The notes: generated by a model not told the origin, from the sequence alone. Positions 19,315 through 29,742 are shown, counted from the stretch's first letter. The stretch: 64,000 nt of DNA from Mycobacterium sp. (GCA_023264735.1 JAHFVD010000026.1:28033-92032), one strand, 5' to 3'. Translations and numbers: made by a program.

Positions 19315-20169
19315 GTGATCATGCTCAGCTACACCGCGTCAGCTGCGCTGCTTGCCGACGGCAGGCCGGCGTTGGTCGTCGGCGAGGTGATCGGAACGCT
19401 GCTGTTTCCTGCCGTCGGAGTCCTTCTGCTGGTCCTCGGTCTGCGCGAGCGGTCACAAACCCGCCGCGCCCAGCCGCGGGGCTATCCCGGGTATTCCCCT
19501 TACCCGCCGCCGGGCTACCCGCCGCCGGGCTACCCGCCGCCCAGCTACCCACCGCCCGGCTACCCACCGCACTACCCCGTCGGCTATCAGCCCGGCTACC
19601 CTCCCGTTCCCCCGCCGCGACCGACAGCCGGCCAGGGAAAGATCACCGCGGGCACGATCCTCATCGTCATCGGTCTCGTAGGCGCAGCCGTCCAGGTCGC
19701 AAACCTCGTCGGCGAACAGAAAGCAGCCGAAAACACTGCTCCCCCAGTAAAAGTCGGCCAGTGCATCACCGGTGAGGCGATGGCATCCGGGGTTATCGGC
19801 GCGCACGACGTCACCGCGTGCACGCAACCGGCCGGCGTCTTCGAGGTGGTCAGCACCGGTGGGCGGGATGCACCGTGTCCCGATGGCGGGCACGACGATA
19901 CCGACTTCGCCCGCTGGACCAACGAGGCGTCCACGGTGTGTCTCGTGCCCAACCTGCTGACCGATCACTGTTATGCGACGATCAAGCACCCGGTCGCCGA
20001 CCGTGCGCGCACCGACACGATCAAACCCGTTGCGTGCACCGACAGCTCAGCCGATTTCAAGGTGCTGCGGCGGTTCGAGAAGGCCGACTACGACCTGTGC
20101 CCCGTCGGCTCGCACCAACGCATATGGACTGCGCCGCCAAGGACCTACTGCACCGGTCCGCCCGCCTGA
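19315..20169 (+). CDS. Membrane protein with proline/tyrosine-rich repeats
   Basis: YPPPGYPPPGYPPPSYPPPGYPPHYP repeats, TM helix, Cys-containing extracytoplasmic domain. Confidence 0.7.
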   Translation: MIMLSYTASAALLADGRPALVVGEVIGTLLFPAVGVLLLVLGLRERSQTRRAQPRGYPGYSPYPPPGYPPPGYPPPSYPPPGYPPHYPVGYQPGYPPVPPPRPTAGQGKITAGTILIVIGLVGAAVQVANLVGEQKAAENTAPPVKVGQCITGEAMASGVIGAHDVTACTQPAGVFEVVSTGGRDAPCPDGGHDDTDFARWTNEASTVCLVPNLLTDHCYATIKHPVADRARTDTIKPVACTDSSADFKVLRRFEKADYDLCPVGSHQRIWTAPPRTYCTGPPA

Positions 20170-20189
20170 TCCCCCACTTTGGCGCGCTT

Positions 20190-20510
20190 TCAGGCGCCCA
20201 GCGCACGGGAGCGCGCCGAAACCCCCGGCGTGTGCGCTCGACGCCGCAGATCGCGTTGTCCCCGCTCGGTAGCCGTCATCGCGCCCCATACACCGTAGGG
20301 CTCGGGCGTATTCAACGCGTGCTCGAGGCATCGAGATCGCACCGGGCAGCTGGCGCAGATTCCTTTGGCTTGTTGCTCCAGCCGCCGGCGATCACTTCGC
20401 GGATTGTCCTCGGGGAAGAACACATCGCCTGGATAACCAACACAGTTGCCCAACGCTTGCCATTCCCACTGCCAAACGGTCGGTTGCGGAAGGAGGCTAC
20501 GGGCTGGCAC
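20190..20510 (-). CDS. WhiB-family [4Fe-4S] regulator
   Basis: WQALGNC...GICASCPVRSRCLEHALNTPEPYGVWGAMTATER; GTG start at 20510. Confidence 0.88.
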   Translation of the reverse strand: MPARSLLPQPTVWQWEWQALGNCVGYPGDVFFPEDNPRSDRRRLEQQAKGICASCPVRSRCLEHALNTPEPYGVWGAMTATERGQRDLRRRAHTPGVSARSRALGA

Positions 20511-20610
20511 GCTCGCAATCCTGCGCCGGTACGGGCCGCGACCCGAGGTATTGGATCGGCGTGAATCTGAGCAGCGGAATACCTGGGCGTGCGACGGTGT
20601 TGCCGAGTCC

Positions 20611-21033
20611 GTGACTGAACATGCCGAGCTGAGCCCCACCGACTGGGTGCGCGAGCACACCGAACAGATTCTGAAGCAGGGCACCACCGACGGGGTCGAG
20701 GTCTTGGACCGACCGATCGTCCTGTTCACCACCACCGGAGCCAAGTCCGGCAAGAAGCGCTATGTGCCGTTGATGCGCGTCGAGGAGAACGGCCGCTACG
20801 CCATGGTCGCCTCTAAGGGCGGCGACCCGGCGCATCCGTCGTGGTACTTCAACGTCAAGAACAACCCGACCGTCACCGCTCAGGACGGTGACAAGGTGGT
20901 CACGCTGACCGCCCGCGAGGTGTCCGGCGACGAGCGCGCGCACTGGTGGGACTTGGCCGTCGAGGCATTCCCGCCGTACGCCGAATACCAGACCAAAACC
21001 GATCGGTTGATCCCGGTTTTCGTCTTGGAATAG
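20611..21033 (+). CDS. Nitroreductase/deazaflavin (F420)-dependent oxidoreductase, Ddn-like
   Basis: RPIVLFTTTGAKSGKKRYVPLMRVEENGRYAMVASKGGDPAHPSWYFNVKNNP. Confidence 0.88.
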   Translation: MTEHAELSPTDWVREHTEQILKQGTTDGVEVLDRPIVLFTTTGAKSGKKRYVPLMRVEENGRYAMVASKGGDPAHPSWYFNVKNNPTVTAQDGDKVVTLTAREVSGDERAHWWDLAVEAFPPYAEYQTKTDRLIPVFVLE

Positions 21034-21049
21034 CACTAGCATTCCTCCC

Positions 21050-22498
21050 ATGTCGGGGGAGATTTCCCGCCAGGCGTTCGTGCGGCGAGCACTCGGCGGG
21101 CTGGCGGGCGCAGCCCTGCTGGGGTCCTGCCGATCGGTGACGCCGAAGGCGGTCTCAACCCCATCCCCACCGGACTGGAATGCACTGGGCAACCAGCTCG
21201 ACGGCCAGCTGGCCATGCCGTCGTCCGCGGACTACGCCGCCGCTAAAGGAGTCTTCAACTCCCGCTTCGCCGGCTCCACCCCGGCAGCGATCATCGCCGC
21301 GGCGTCGCTCGCCGATGTGCAGAAAGCCGTCGCGTTCGCCGCGACCAATCACATCGGGATCAGCGCCCGCAGCGGCGGTCACTCGTACATCGGTGCGTCC
21401 GCCCTCGACGCGACGTTGGTGATCGACCTGCATGGGCTCCCAGGCGGGATCGACCTCGACGCGGGACGCGATCTGGTGACGGTGTCACCCGCGACAGATC
21501 TGGACTCGGTGCAGACCCAACTCGCGGGGAGCGGGCGCTCGATCCCGTCGGGCAGCTGCCCAACAGTCGGTGTCGCGGGGCTGACGTTGGGCGGCGGACT
21601 CGGTTCGGACGCGCGACGCTGTGGCCTGACGTGTGACACCTTGGTCTCGGCATCGCTGGTATTGCCCACCGGTGCGGTCGTGACCGCATCCGCGGACGAT
21701 CACGACGATCTGTTCTGGGCGCTGCGCGGTGGCGGCGGTGGCAACATCGGGGTGGTGACGTCGCTGACGTTCCGCACGTTCCCGGCCGCCGACCGCGACG
21801 TCGTCACGATGACATTCCCAATGGAGTCAGCCGCTGCGGTGATCGTCGGCTGGCTCAGCTGGCTCAGCACCGCCGCCCGGGACATCTGGGGCATGGTCAA
21901 CATCACCGTCGGTGACGGACCTGGACGCTGCACACTCATCTTGGCGACACCGCCGGGCACCGGATCGTCTGTTGCGAGTGAAATGCTTGCCACGGTACGG
22001 ATTTCAGCGTCGTCGACCCGTACCCGCACGCTGAACCGCATCGACTTCGTGCACCACTTCGAAGGCGGCGACGCCGCACGGGTGCCGCGCGCGTTCGTCG
22101 CCGGTTCGGACATCGTCGGCGAGATGACCTCGGCTGCCGGAGATTCCATCGTTGCGGCGATGTCGGCGTGGCCGCAATCGGCAGGTTCGGCTACCGCAGT
22201 GGTCGAGTCGCTGTCGGGTGCGGTCGACGATATCGACCCGACGGACAGCGCCTTCCCGTGGCGGCGACAGGCGGCGTCTGTGCAGTGGTACACCGAGGCA
22301 CCCTCCAACGCAGCGAGCGGCTGGCTGACCGCCGCGCATCACACGTTGGCGTCGGCCTCGGTGGGCGGCTACATCAACTACCCCGAAACCGGCGATCCAC
22401 TGGCGCGGTATCTCGGTCCGAATCTGCAGCGGTTCATCACTATTCGCCAGAAATACGACCCGACCGGATTGATGCGGTCGGGCATCGGCGCACCTTAG
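21050..22498 (+). CDS. FAD-binding (BBE-type) oxidase with twin-arginine/lipobox-like signal
   Basis: N-term RRALGGLAGAALLGSC; RSGGHSYIGAS; WALRGGGGGNIGVVTSLTF. Confidence 0.85.
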   Translation: MSGEISRQAFVRRALGGLAGAALLGSCRSVTPKAVSTPSPPDWNALGNQLDGQLAMPSSADYAAAKGVFNSRFAGSTPAAIIAAASLADVQKAVAFAATNHIGISARSGGHSYIGASALDATLVIDLHGLPGGIDLDAGRDLVTVSPATDLDSVQTQLAGSGRSIPSGSCPTVGVAGLTLGGGLGSDARRCGLTCDTLVSASLVLPTGAVVTASADDHDDLFWALRGGGGGNIGVVTSLTFRTFPAADRDVVTMTFPMESAAAVIVGWLSWLSTAARDIWGMVNITVGDGPGRCTLILATPPGTGSSVASEMLATVRISASSTRTRTLNRIDFVHHFEGGDAARVPRAFVAGSDIVGEMTSAAGDSIVAAMSAWPQSAGSATAVVESLSGAVDDIDPTDSAFPWRRQAASVQWYTEAPSNAASGWLTAAHHTLASASVGGYINYPETGDPLARYLGPNLQRFITIRQKYDPTGLMRSGIGAP

Positions 22499-25011
22499 GC
22501 GGCCGGGCTTACCACGACGCTGACAGTGGTTGCGCCCTGGTCCGACGCGATGACCAGTTGGGCGGCGTTCGGCGCCGAGACGACATGTCCCCCAGTGACC
22601 GTCACCTGATAGCCGTTCGGATACTGCACCGCGGGCACTGAGATCGTGCTCAGCGACCCTTGATCGAAAGCGCCGGATCCGTCGACCTTCGCGGTGGAAT
22701 AGCTGAAGTCAAGCGTGCCGTTCTTGAACGACCACGCGCTCGGGGTGCCCGACACTATTTGCGGGTACGGCGAAGACAGGATCGCCAAATTACCGGCGTT
22801 CACGTTGGCGTCGATTGGCGGAAGCGTCGGGTCGTACACCAGCGCCTCCACGTCCGGCGATCCGGTGATGTCACCTTTACCGGTGTATGCCCACTCGGCC
22901 CAGCCCATCAGGTATCGGTCACCAGCCCGCATTTCCTGGGTGAGCACGAAAGCGTCGCTGGTCGCCCCCCACTCATTCATCACCGCGGGGATGTTGTGGC
23001 GCTTCGAGTAGTTGCGCGCCTCGACGGCCAGCGTGTCGGCGATCTTGGTGCACAACGCACCACCGATGGGGCCGCAGTAATTGTGGAACGCCAGAACAAC
23101 GTGGGGATCAGTGATGCTGCCCAGCAGCGCCACCGGTAGACCCAGCAGAGTGGGAACTTCGGTCACCGCGGGGTTCGGTGGTTCCAGGTAGAGCGGGGTG
23201 GTTGCGTCGACGGAACGAATGGCGGCGGCTACCTGGTCATACATGGGGGTCAGCTGCTGTACGGCGAAGAACGAGCCACCAAACAGCGCGACCGGATAAT
23301 TCGAGCCCGGGAACGGCTCGTTCATGATGTCGTAGCCGATGACGGCCGAGTTGCCATTGAAGTAATTCGCGATATGCTGCCAGACCAACGCGTAATTATC
23401 TTGCAGGCCAATGCCATTCGGCGAATCGGCATTGCCCCAGAAGGCATCCCAGGCATGGTTCATCGCGGCATTGACGTAGTAGTTGCCCGGGAAGCCGGCG
23501 TTCTGGTTGGGGCGGCCGCCACCATCGGATGCCCAATCGGGAGCGCCTTCACCGTAGAACTCACTGCTGTACAGGTCCTGGTGCATATCGATGATGGTGT
23601 AGATCCCATGGTCGGCCAACATGTCCACGGTCGCCTTGATCGAGTCGAGGTACGCGGTGTTGATCACTCCGGGCTGGGGTTCGACGCCAGCCCAGATCAC
23701 ACCTAGCCGCACAACGTTGAAACCGTTGTCCGCCAGGAACTGTGCGTCCTGTTCATCGAAGCCACTGAGCGACGGCTCATAGGGCGCCAGCTTGTACACC
23801 TCATTGACGCCGTGCACGATGACGACCTGTCCGTCGCTCGTGGTCAGCCAGGTGCCGGTATGCGATAGCGGCGGCAGCGATCCGCTGGGCGTTGTCGCTG
23901 CGGCCGAAGCGCCCGAATTGCCAACCGCACCATGGCTACCCAGCCAGCCTGCGGTACCGCCCGCGCCGCCGAGTGCCGGTAGCCCCGTGGCGGTACCACC
24001 GACACCGCTCTTGCCGGCATCGCCGCCGTCGCCGCCGCCGCCCAGGAACGCCGCGCCGTCGCCGCCGTTACCGCCTCGACCGCCATCGGAACCGTCGCCA
24101 CCGGCACCACCATGGCCGCCGATACCGAACACCAAACCGGTCCCGTCACCGCCGGCGCCACCGGCCCCGCCGACCGCACCCGCCGCGCCGGCGCCACCAC
24201 TACCGCCCGTGCCGCCGATGCCCATCAACGAACCGCCAGCACCGCCCGTACCGCCGGCAGCGCCAGCGCCGCCCGCGCCACCCCTACCGCCGTTGCCCAA
24301 GACTCCGGCCGCTCCACCATTGCCGCCGACAACTCCGTCCAGATCGCTGTCCCAGCCGGCACCGCCGTCACCGAGGAACCACCCACCGGCGCCACCGTTG
24401 CGGTGGTCTTGGGTGCCGGCCGCGCCATTGCCGATCACATACGAACCCGCCGCGGCATTGATGAAATCGTCTACCTGGCGGCCGATCTCGCTGACGATCC
24501 AGGCCTGCACCACCGCGTGCAGCGGGGCGTAGACCAACTGCTGGAACACGGCGGTCAGGTTGGGCGGCGCCGATATCTGCGCACTTGCCTGCGCCGTAGG
24601 TGTCGTGGCGCCGTTGGTCACCACGACGGCGGCAGCTCTCGGCGTCGACGCCAGGCCTCTCCCCCGGTTTCCGGGTTGCGGCGTTTGCAATGCCGCGAGC
24701 ATGGTCGAGACCGCTGCCTGGGCAGCGTTTACCGGGTCGCCAGGAGTGGCGGTCGCCGATGCTGTCGCGGGCAGCGCGGTCACCTTCTGCGCCGGGGTCG
24801 AGGGCTTGGGCTTCCGGTTGGCCGTGGCCTTCGGCGCTCGCGGGCCCGTTGAGCTTCCGGTGTGCCCACGGGCCGATGCGGCGGTTGAGTGACCTGCGCC
24901 AGAGTCGTCAGTGTCGGCCCACGCCACCGCATTTGCCGAAGCCAGAGCCGCGCCGATACCCAATGCGATGGCCAAACCACCGACCCGACCGATATGAGCG
25001 GACGCGTTCAT
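22495..25011 (-). CDS. Secreted PGRS-like Gly-rich protein fused to a GH5 (endoglycoceramidase-like) domain
   Basis: Signal-like N-term; GGxGGx repeats; GH5 motifs YDIMNEPFPGS and AVMNEWGATSD. Confidence 0.85.
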   Translation of the reverse strand: MNASAHIGRVGGLAIALGIGAALASANAVAWADTDDSGAGHSTAASARGHTGSSTGPRAPKATANRKPKPSTPAQKVTALPATASATATPGDPVNAAQAAVSTMLAALQTPQPGNRGRGLASTPRAAAVVVTNGATTPTAQASAQISAPPNLTAVFQQLVYAPLHAVVQAWIVSEIGRQVDDFINAAAGSYVIGNGAAGTQDHRNGGAGGWFLGDGGAGWDSDLDGVVGGNGGAAGVLGNGGRGGAGGAGAAGGTGGAGGSLMGIGGTGGSGGAGAAGAVGGAGGAGGDGTGLVFGIGGHGGAGGDGSDGGRGGNGGDGAAFLGGGGDGGDAGKSGVGGTATGLPALGGAGGTAGWLGSHGAVGNSGASAAATTPSGSLPPLSHTGTWLTTSDGQVVIVHGVNEVYKLAPYEPSLSGFDEQDAQFLADNGFNVVRLGVIWAGVEPQPGVINTAYLDSIKATVDMLADHGIYTIIDMHQDLYSSEFYGEGAPDWASDGGGRPNQNAGFPGNYYVNAAMNHAWDAFWGNADSPNGIGLQDNYALVWQHIANYFNGNSAVIGYDIMNEPFPGSNYPVALFGGSFFAVQQLTPMYDQVAAAIRSVDATTPLYLEPPNPAVTEVPTLLGLPVALLGSITDPHVVLAFHNYCGPIGGALCTKIADTLAVEARNYSKRHNIPAVMNEWGATSDAFVLTQEMRAGDRYLMGWAEWAYTGKGDITGSPDVEALVYDPTLPPIDANVNAGNLAILSSPYPQIVSGTPSAWSFKNGTLDFSYSTAKVDGSGAFDQGSLSTISVPAVQYPNGYQVTVTGGHVVSAPNAAQLVIASDQGATTVSVVVSPAA

Positions 25012-25123
25012 ACATCTGTGTATACGGGACCCGACCCAGCGGCGGGGTCAATTTGCCGAGGTCAGCCGCGGGCCTGATCCGAAGGTCCGTCCCAGTTGCC
25101 ACCGAAGCGTCGAGGCACCACGC

Positions 25124-25558
25124 TCACGCGTGCGGCCACATCGCTAGATAGGCGACGAGGGCAACAGCTACGGCAAGAATGACGCCGAAAACGACGTACT
25201 CTATCGGCCGCTGTGCGAACAAGTATTGGTCCGAGACCGTACGTTTCACATGCCGCAACCTTCTACGGATCCGACGAGCTTTGAGCTGGATCCCGGCGGT
25301 GAAGACCAGGGTGAGCGGATTGGCCAGGATGGGCGTGATGAACGTGTTGAACGCGACCAGAGGATCAAGGCCGAGGACACCTGGCGCGGCATTCGCCTGC
25401 AGGAGGGCCTGCGTGACAGCACCGGCCCCGGAATCGCCGATCAACGATGTGGTGGGCACGCTGTTACTGAGCAGCGCCGGCGAGCATGCCGGCGCGGCCG
25501 ACGCGGTAGCGGCGCCGAATACGCCAGATACCCCGGCCGTCAACGCGGCACCGATCAT
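25124..25558 (-). CDS. Exported/membrane protein of unknown function
   Basis: N-terminal hydrophobic ATASAAPAC and a C-terminal TM helix. Confidence 0.45.
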   Translation of the reverse strand: MIGAALTAGVSGVFGAATASAAPACSPALLSNSVPTTSLIGDSGAGAVTQALLQANAAPGVLGLDPLVAFNTFITPILANPLTLVFTAGIQLKARRIRRRLRHVKRTVSDQYLFAQRPIEYVVFGVILAVAVALVAYLAMWPHA

Positions 25559-25737
25559 GGCACCACCGCCTTCTCGTGGCGTCCCGATGCAGCACTAATC
25601 GCACCGGACCGCGGTCGACAGGAAGTGGAGCCGAGGGCCCACCCAAAGACCCGGTGAAGGCGCCCTACGCTCAGCTTCACAGACCAGCCAGTGGTGCCCA
25701 GGAGTGGTTTACGCAGAGCCGGAGGGAAATCGACGTG

Positions 25738-25944
25738 GTGTCGATGAAATTGTTCCAGCAAGGCGATGTGTACATCGACTACCCATTTGAAGACGCGAAG
25801 TTCCGCTATGAGCACGCCACGAGCAGGGTTTTTTGTCGCTTCAGCAATCGTGAAGAGGTCGTGGTGGGCTATACCGACGGCCTGTTTCGCGATGCGATGC
25901 GTTCAGGCACGCAAATCGACCGTGAGCAGTACTTCGGCGACTGA
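25738..25944 (+). CDS. Small hypothetical protein
   Basis: Coherent 65-70 aa frame MKLFQQGDVYIDYPFEDAKFRYEHATSRVFCRFSNREEVVVGYTDG. Confidence 0.4.
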   Translation: MSMKLFQQGDVYIDYPFEDAKFRYEHATSRVFCRFSNREEVVVGYTDGLFRDAMRSGTQIDREQYFGD

Positions 25945-26038
25945 CCCCTGAGCTGCGCGACAACTGAATTCACCTGCGGCCGGGCCGCCTCCGCGAGTAA
26001 GTTGTGAACGACGCGCGACGGTGCGCGAAGGGGCTGCA

Positions 26039-27088
26039 ATGGCTGTCAACGAAGTCAAACTCAACGAATTTCTGGGCAAGGCCATCGGCGATCTGGGCGC
26101 CGCGATGAGCGCCGTTCTGGTACTTATCGGCGATGAGCTCGGACTCTATGCCGCGCTGGCCGAGGAGCGGTTGACGTCTGCCGAACTGGCCGATCGCACC
26201 GGCACAAGCGAACGCTACGTTCGGGAGTGGCTCGCCAATCAAGCCGCAGGCGGCTACGTCGAATACGACAGCGCGAGCGACCGATACCACTTGAACGAGG
26301 AACAAGCGCTGTGCCTGGCGAACCCCGATGGGCCGGTGGATCTACCCGGCGGCTACTCGGTTGTCGAGGACCTGTTCCACGTCAAGGAACGGGCAGTGCA
26401 GAACTTTCGCACGGGATCCGGGATGGAGTGGGGCGAGCATCATCCATGTCTGTTCCGCGGCACCGAGCGGTTCTTTCGGGCCGGGTACAACGCAAGTCTG
26501 CTGTCCGACTGGCTGCCCGCTCTCGACGGAGTTGTCGAGAAACTGAACTCCGGGGGCCGTGCCGCCGACATTGGATGCGGGCACGGCGTGACGACCATCC
26601 TTATGGCACAGGCGTTTCCGGATGCGCAGTTCGTCGGCATCGATTACCACGACGCGTCGATCGAGACCGCTCGCGAGCATGCCGCACAGGCCGGTGTGAC
26701 CAACGCGCGCTTCGAGGTAGCCGACGCGACGTCGTATCAGGGAGGCGACTACGACCTGATCGCCTTCTTCGACTGTCTGCACGACATGGCTGATCCGTCC
26801 GGTGCCGCCCGGCACGCCCGGGAGGCGCTCGATCCCGACGGCTACTGCCTGCTGGTCGAGCCGGCAGCGGGCGACAGTGTCTCGGACAACCTCAATCCGG
26901 TAGGCAGGGTCTTCTATGGGGCATCTTCACTGATCTGCGTACCCGTATCGCTGGCGCAGAACGGACCCGCGCTGGGCGCGCAGGCCGGCGAACGGCGGCT
27001 GGCAGAAGTGATGACCGATGGCGGGTTCACTCGCTTCCGTCGCGCAGCCCAGACTCCGTTCAACCTGGTGTTCGAGGCCAGACCCTAG
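26039..27088 (+). CDS. Class I SAM-dependent methyltransferase with N-terminal winged helix
   Basis: LTSAELADRTGTSERYVREWL; AADIGCGHGVTTILMAQAFP. Confidence 0.88.
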   Translation: MAVNEVKLNEFLGKAIGDLGAAMSAVLVLIGDELGLYAALAEERLTSAELADRTGTSERYVREWLANQAAGGYVEYDSASDRYHLNEEQALCLANPDGPVDLPGGYSVVEDLFHVKERAVQNFRTGSGMEWGEHHPCLFRGTERFFRAGYNASLLSDWLPALDGVVEKLNSGGRAADIGCGHGVTTILMAQAFPDAQFVGIDYHDASIETAREHAAQAGVTNARFEVADATSYQGGDYDLIAFFDCLHDMADPSGAARHAREALDPDGYCLLVEPAAGDSVSDNLNPVGRVFYGASSLICVPVSLAQNGPALGAQAGERRLAEVMTDGGFTRFRRAAQTPFNLVFEARP

Positions 27089-27127
27089 CCGCAGAGATGC
27101 GCTGGGAGTCAACAGAAAGCCCGATAC

Positions 27128-27159
27128 CCGCCCGGGCCGTAACTTCACGGCCCGGGCGG
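27128..27159. terminator. Bidirectional terminator-like hairpin
   Basis: CCGCCCGGGCCGT-AACTTC-ACGGCCCGGGCGG, 13-bp perfect stem between convergent genes. Confidence 0.65.
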
Positions 27160-27184
27160 ATCGGGTTAGCGGTAACGCCGGGAC

Positions 27185-27907
27185 TCAGAAGAACGTCGTC
27201 GCCGTCGTACTCGTGCCGTTGTCACAGGTGATCGTGACGGTCCAGTTCCGGAATCGCGGAACAGCGGGCACGATCCTCAGGTCGTACTTGGAGTTGGCCG
27301 GCAAGGCGAAGCCGCGGTTGTAGTTGTCCGTCGCATACGAGCACTGCGACGACACTCCGCTGCGGTCGGTGATGTGAGCGACCATGCCACCCAAGACAGT
27401 GTCGAACGAGACGGTCGGCCCCAGCTTCGGCGCGGGCGGCGGTGGCGGCGGGTCATTCGGCGGCGGCGGGGTGGCCCCGTTCGCACAACCCGACACGATG
27501 ACCTTTGCGCCCTGCTGGTTCTGCAGCATGCTCTTGGCCTTGCTCTGGGCGGCGGCGAGCGAGGGGGCGGATGCGCCGACCTCTTCGCCGTAGTCGTTCG
27601 ACGCGGCCGCCGCACATTCGTTCGTGGCGATGACCTCGGTCACGCAGTGGCTGCCGCCGTTGTTCACGCAGTTCGTGAGCGCCCCCTGGGCGGCCTGGTC
27701 TCGGTTGCCGTTGATCGCGGAGCCGCCGGCCATCGTGACGGGGGGATTCTCGTTGACGTATCCGAGGGCCAGGGCGATGTACTGGTCCGCTGCGTGTGCC
27801 GGCGCGGCTGCGCCGACCATTCCGACGACGGTTGCGGCAGCGGTCAGCAGGATCGCGGCGATGGTGTGGCCGCGCCGACAGGCGCTGCCCCGGTAGGTGG
27901 TTGTCAT
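27185..27907 (-). CDS. Secreted DUF4189-domain protein with proline-rich linker
   Basis: Signal peptide; YIALALGYVNEN...CVNNGGSHCVTEVIATNECAAAASN; PPPPNDPPPPPPAP linker. Confidence 0.7.
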   Translation of the reverse strand: MTTTYRGSACRRGHTIAAILLTAAATVVGMVGAAAPAHAADQYIALALGYVNENPPVTMAGGSAINGNRDQAAQGALTNCVNNGGSHCVTEVIATNECAAAASNDYGEEVGASAPSLAAAQSKAKSMLQNQQGAKVIVSGCANGATPPPPNDPPPPPPAPKLGPTVSFDTVLGGMVAHITDRSGVSSQCSYATDNYNRGFALPANSKYDLRIVPAVPRFRNWTVTITCDNGTSTTATTFF

Positions 27908-28154
27908 GTTTTGTCCTTGAGGTAGTCGGGTTCCCAAGCTCGTTCACCCGTGTGGCAATAGTCGCGTTCAACAACGGGCTGGGTAATCGCCGGGAAGCCA
28001 TAGTCCACCGGTCCAAGGACAGGGTTTCCTATCCGCCAGGCAAGCATCGACGGCGTATTACTCAATCCCCGATCAGGGTTCGCGCCGCATCGCTACCTCT
28101 CAACTACGACACATACGCAGCGGCGCCACGGTATGACCTTCTACGCTTACCGGG

Positions 28155-28906
28155 GTGATACGCGAGTCGCTGCGTTCAGTGCCGCAGGGCCAGGTGGACG
28201 TCACTACGCCAATCTCTATTGACGGTCTGAGCTTTGTCACCGGTGATGACCCGGCGATGCCGATGTACCGCATACTTGCCAACTTGCGACAGCCGGTAGC
28301 GTTGCGAGACTTGATGATTGCGCCCGTGCGTAGCGGGTATGTCGGCGACGGCCGCCCACAGGACCCCACCCTGGTGCCTATGACAGGTGCCGAGGCGATA
28401 CCGAACGTCGACGTCGACGAGGTCTACCTGCCGGTCACCGGCGGGGTGGCGCGATGCCAGCTTTACCGACCCACGGCAGCACCAACCGATCAACACCTTC
28501 CGGTGATCGTCTACTACCACGGCGGCGGATTCACGGTCGGTTCGTCTGATGACTGCGACTTCCTGGCCCGCAAGTTGGCGTTCACCAATGACGCCGTCGT
28601 GGTGTCGGCCAACTATCGGATGGCCCCGGAGTTCCCATTCCCTACCCCATTCGATGACGCCTACGACGTCTACAGCTGGGTTGTCGACAACACCCATGAC
28701 ATCGATGGCGACAGCTCCCACATCGCCGTCGCCGGCGATTCCGCGGGATCGACCCTGGCGGCGGCCGTTCCGCTGCGCGCCCGCGACGAGGGCAGGCGAC
28801 GCACGGGTATTACTTCTTTCCAAACGTGTTTCCTGAGGAGGACGCCGCCTACCAACTGATCGCCACAACGCTGGCCGAGGCGTTCGCCCGCCCGCGCGCA
28901 GGCTAG
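28155..28906 (+). pseudogene. Alpha/beta hydrolase fold-3 gene with internal deletion and frameshift
   Basis: HGGGF and GDSAGS in the first frame; C-terminal HGYYFFPNVFPEEDAAYQLIATTLAEAFARPRAG* (28802-28906) in another frame. Confidence 0.65.
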
Positions 28907-29150
28907 AGCGATTGAGCAACGTGACGCGGCGGACGACATGGGTGGCGACGCTCGCTCTTGCGTTGCGGGCAGTCGCTCGGAAACTGCAGACCCCAGTCGC
29001 CGGCCGTCGCGGACAGAGGCTGAGCGGGCGTCCTGGCGCTGGAGAACATCCGTGGATGGTCGTCCCTAGGCCGCTTAGCGGCCGCTGAGCCTCACCTGCC
29101 AGGCCCAGACGTGCCCGCTGCCGAATGCCTGTGAGCGCCAGGGGCGCCCG

Positions 29151-29408
29151 CTATTCCGCTGGGCGGAAATAGGGTTCAACCGTGCCGCTGAGCTTGACCA
29201 CCATCGGGTTTCCGCGGCGATCCTTGGCGGTAGGAACTTCAACACGCACCCAACCCTCGGTCACGTTGTATTCGTGAACATTGGTCTTCTCGACGCCATT
29301 AAAGCGAATGCCCACGTCGCGGCGGAGCACCTCTTCGCTATAGAAGGGGCTGCGCGGGTCGATGGAGAGGTGATTCGGTGGAACGTCTGTGTTCTGATCC
29401 TCGGACAT
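29151..29408 (-). CDS. DUF3297-family small protein
   Basis: PPNHLSIDPRSPFYSEEVLRRDVGIRFNGVEKTNVHEYNVTEGWVRVEV. Confidence 0.7.
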   Translation of the reverse strand: MSEDQNTDVPPNHLSIDPRSPFYSEEVLRRDVGIRFNGVEKTNVHEYNVTEGWVRVEVPTAKDRRGNPMVVKLSGTVEPYFRPAE

Positions 29409-29742
29409 GATGGCTTTCGTTTGGCTGCGGCGTGAGGTTCTTCTTGATTCTCGTAGAACCTACGCGACCCTGTAACAGCGATGCGGTACGACCGCCGAGA
29501 GATGGAGGCGCGGAGTTCGAAAGTGCGCAGACTGGACGCGATGCTTGAGGCGTTACAGCGAAGGTTTCGGGGCGTCGTCGGCGGCTAACCGGCTAACCGG
29601 CTATTGCCAACGGAGTCAAACTCTTGGGCTTGTCCAACCGTGCCCTGGCGTTGCGCTCCACAAACAGCGGCACAAAGTCCCTGATCGGACAACCACCGTC
29701 AACCGCTGGGCGAAGTCAACTCACCCACTCCGAGCCGCCCGC

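Noticed and set aside
23792-24532. 246-aa proline-rich plus-strand ORF (PPAPPSPP...)
   Set aside because: It is the reverse complement of the Gly-rich PGRS region; composition artefact.
29580-29604. ggctaaccggctaaccggcta short tandem repeat as a CRISPR or mobile-element end
   Set aside because: Only about 2.5 copies of an 8-bp unit, no spacers; too short to call. No CRISPR array was seen anywhere in the window.
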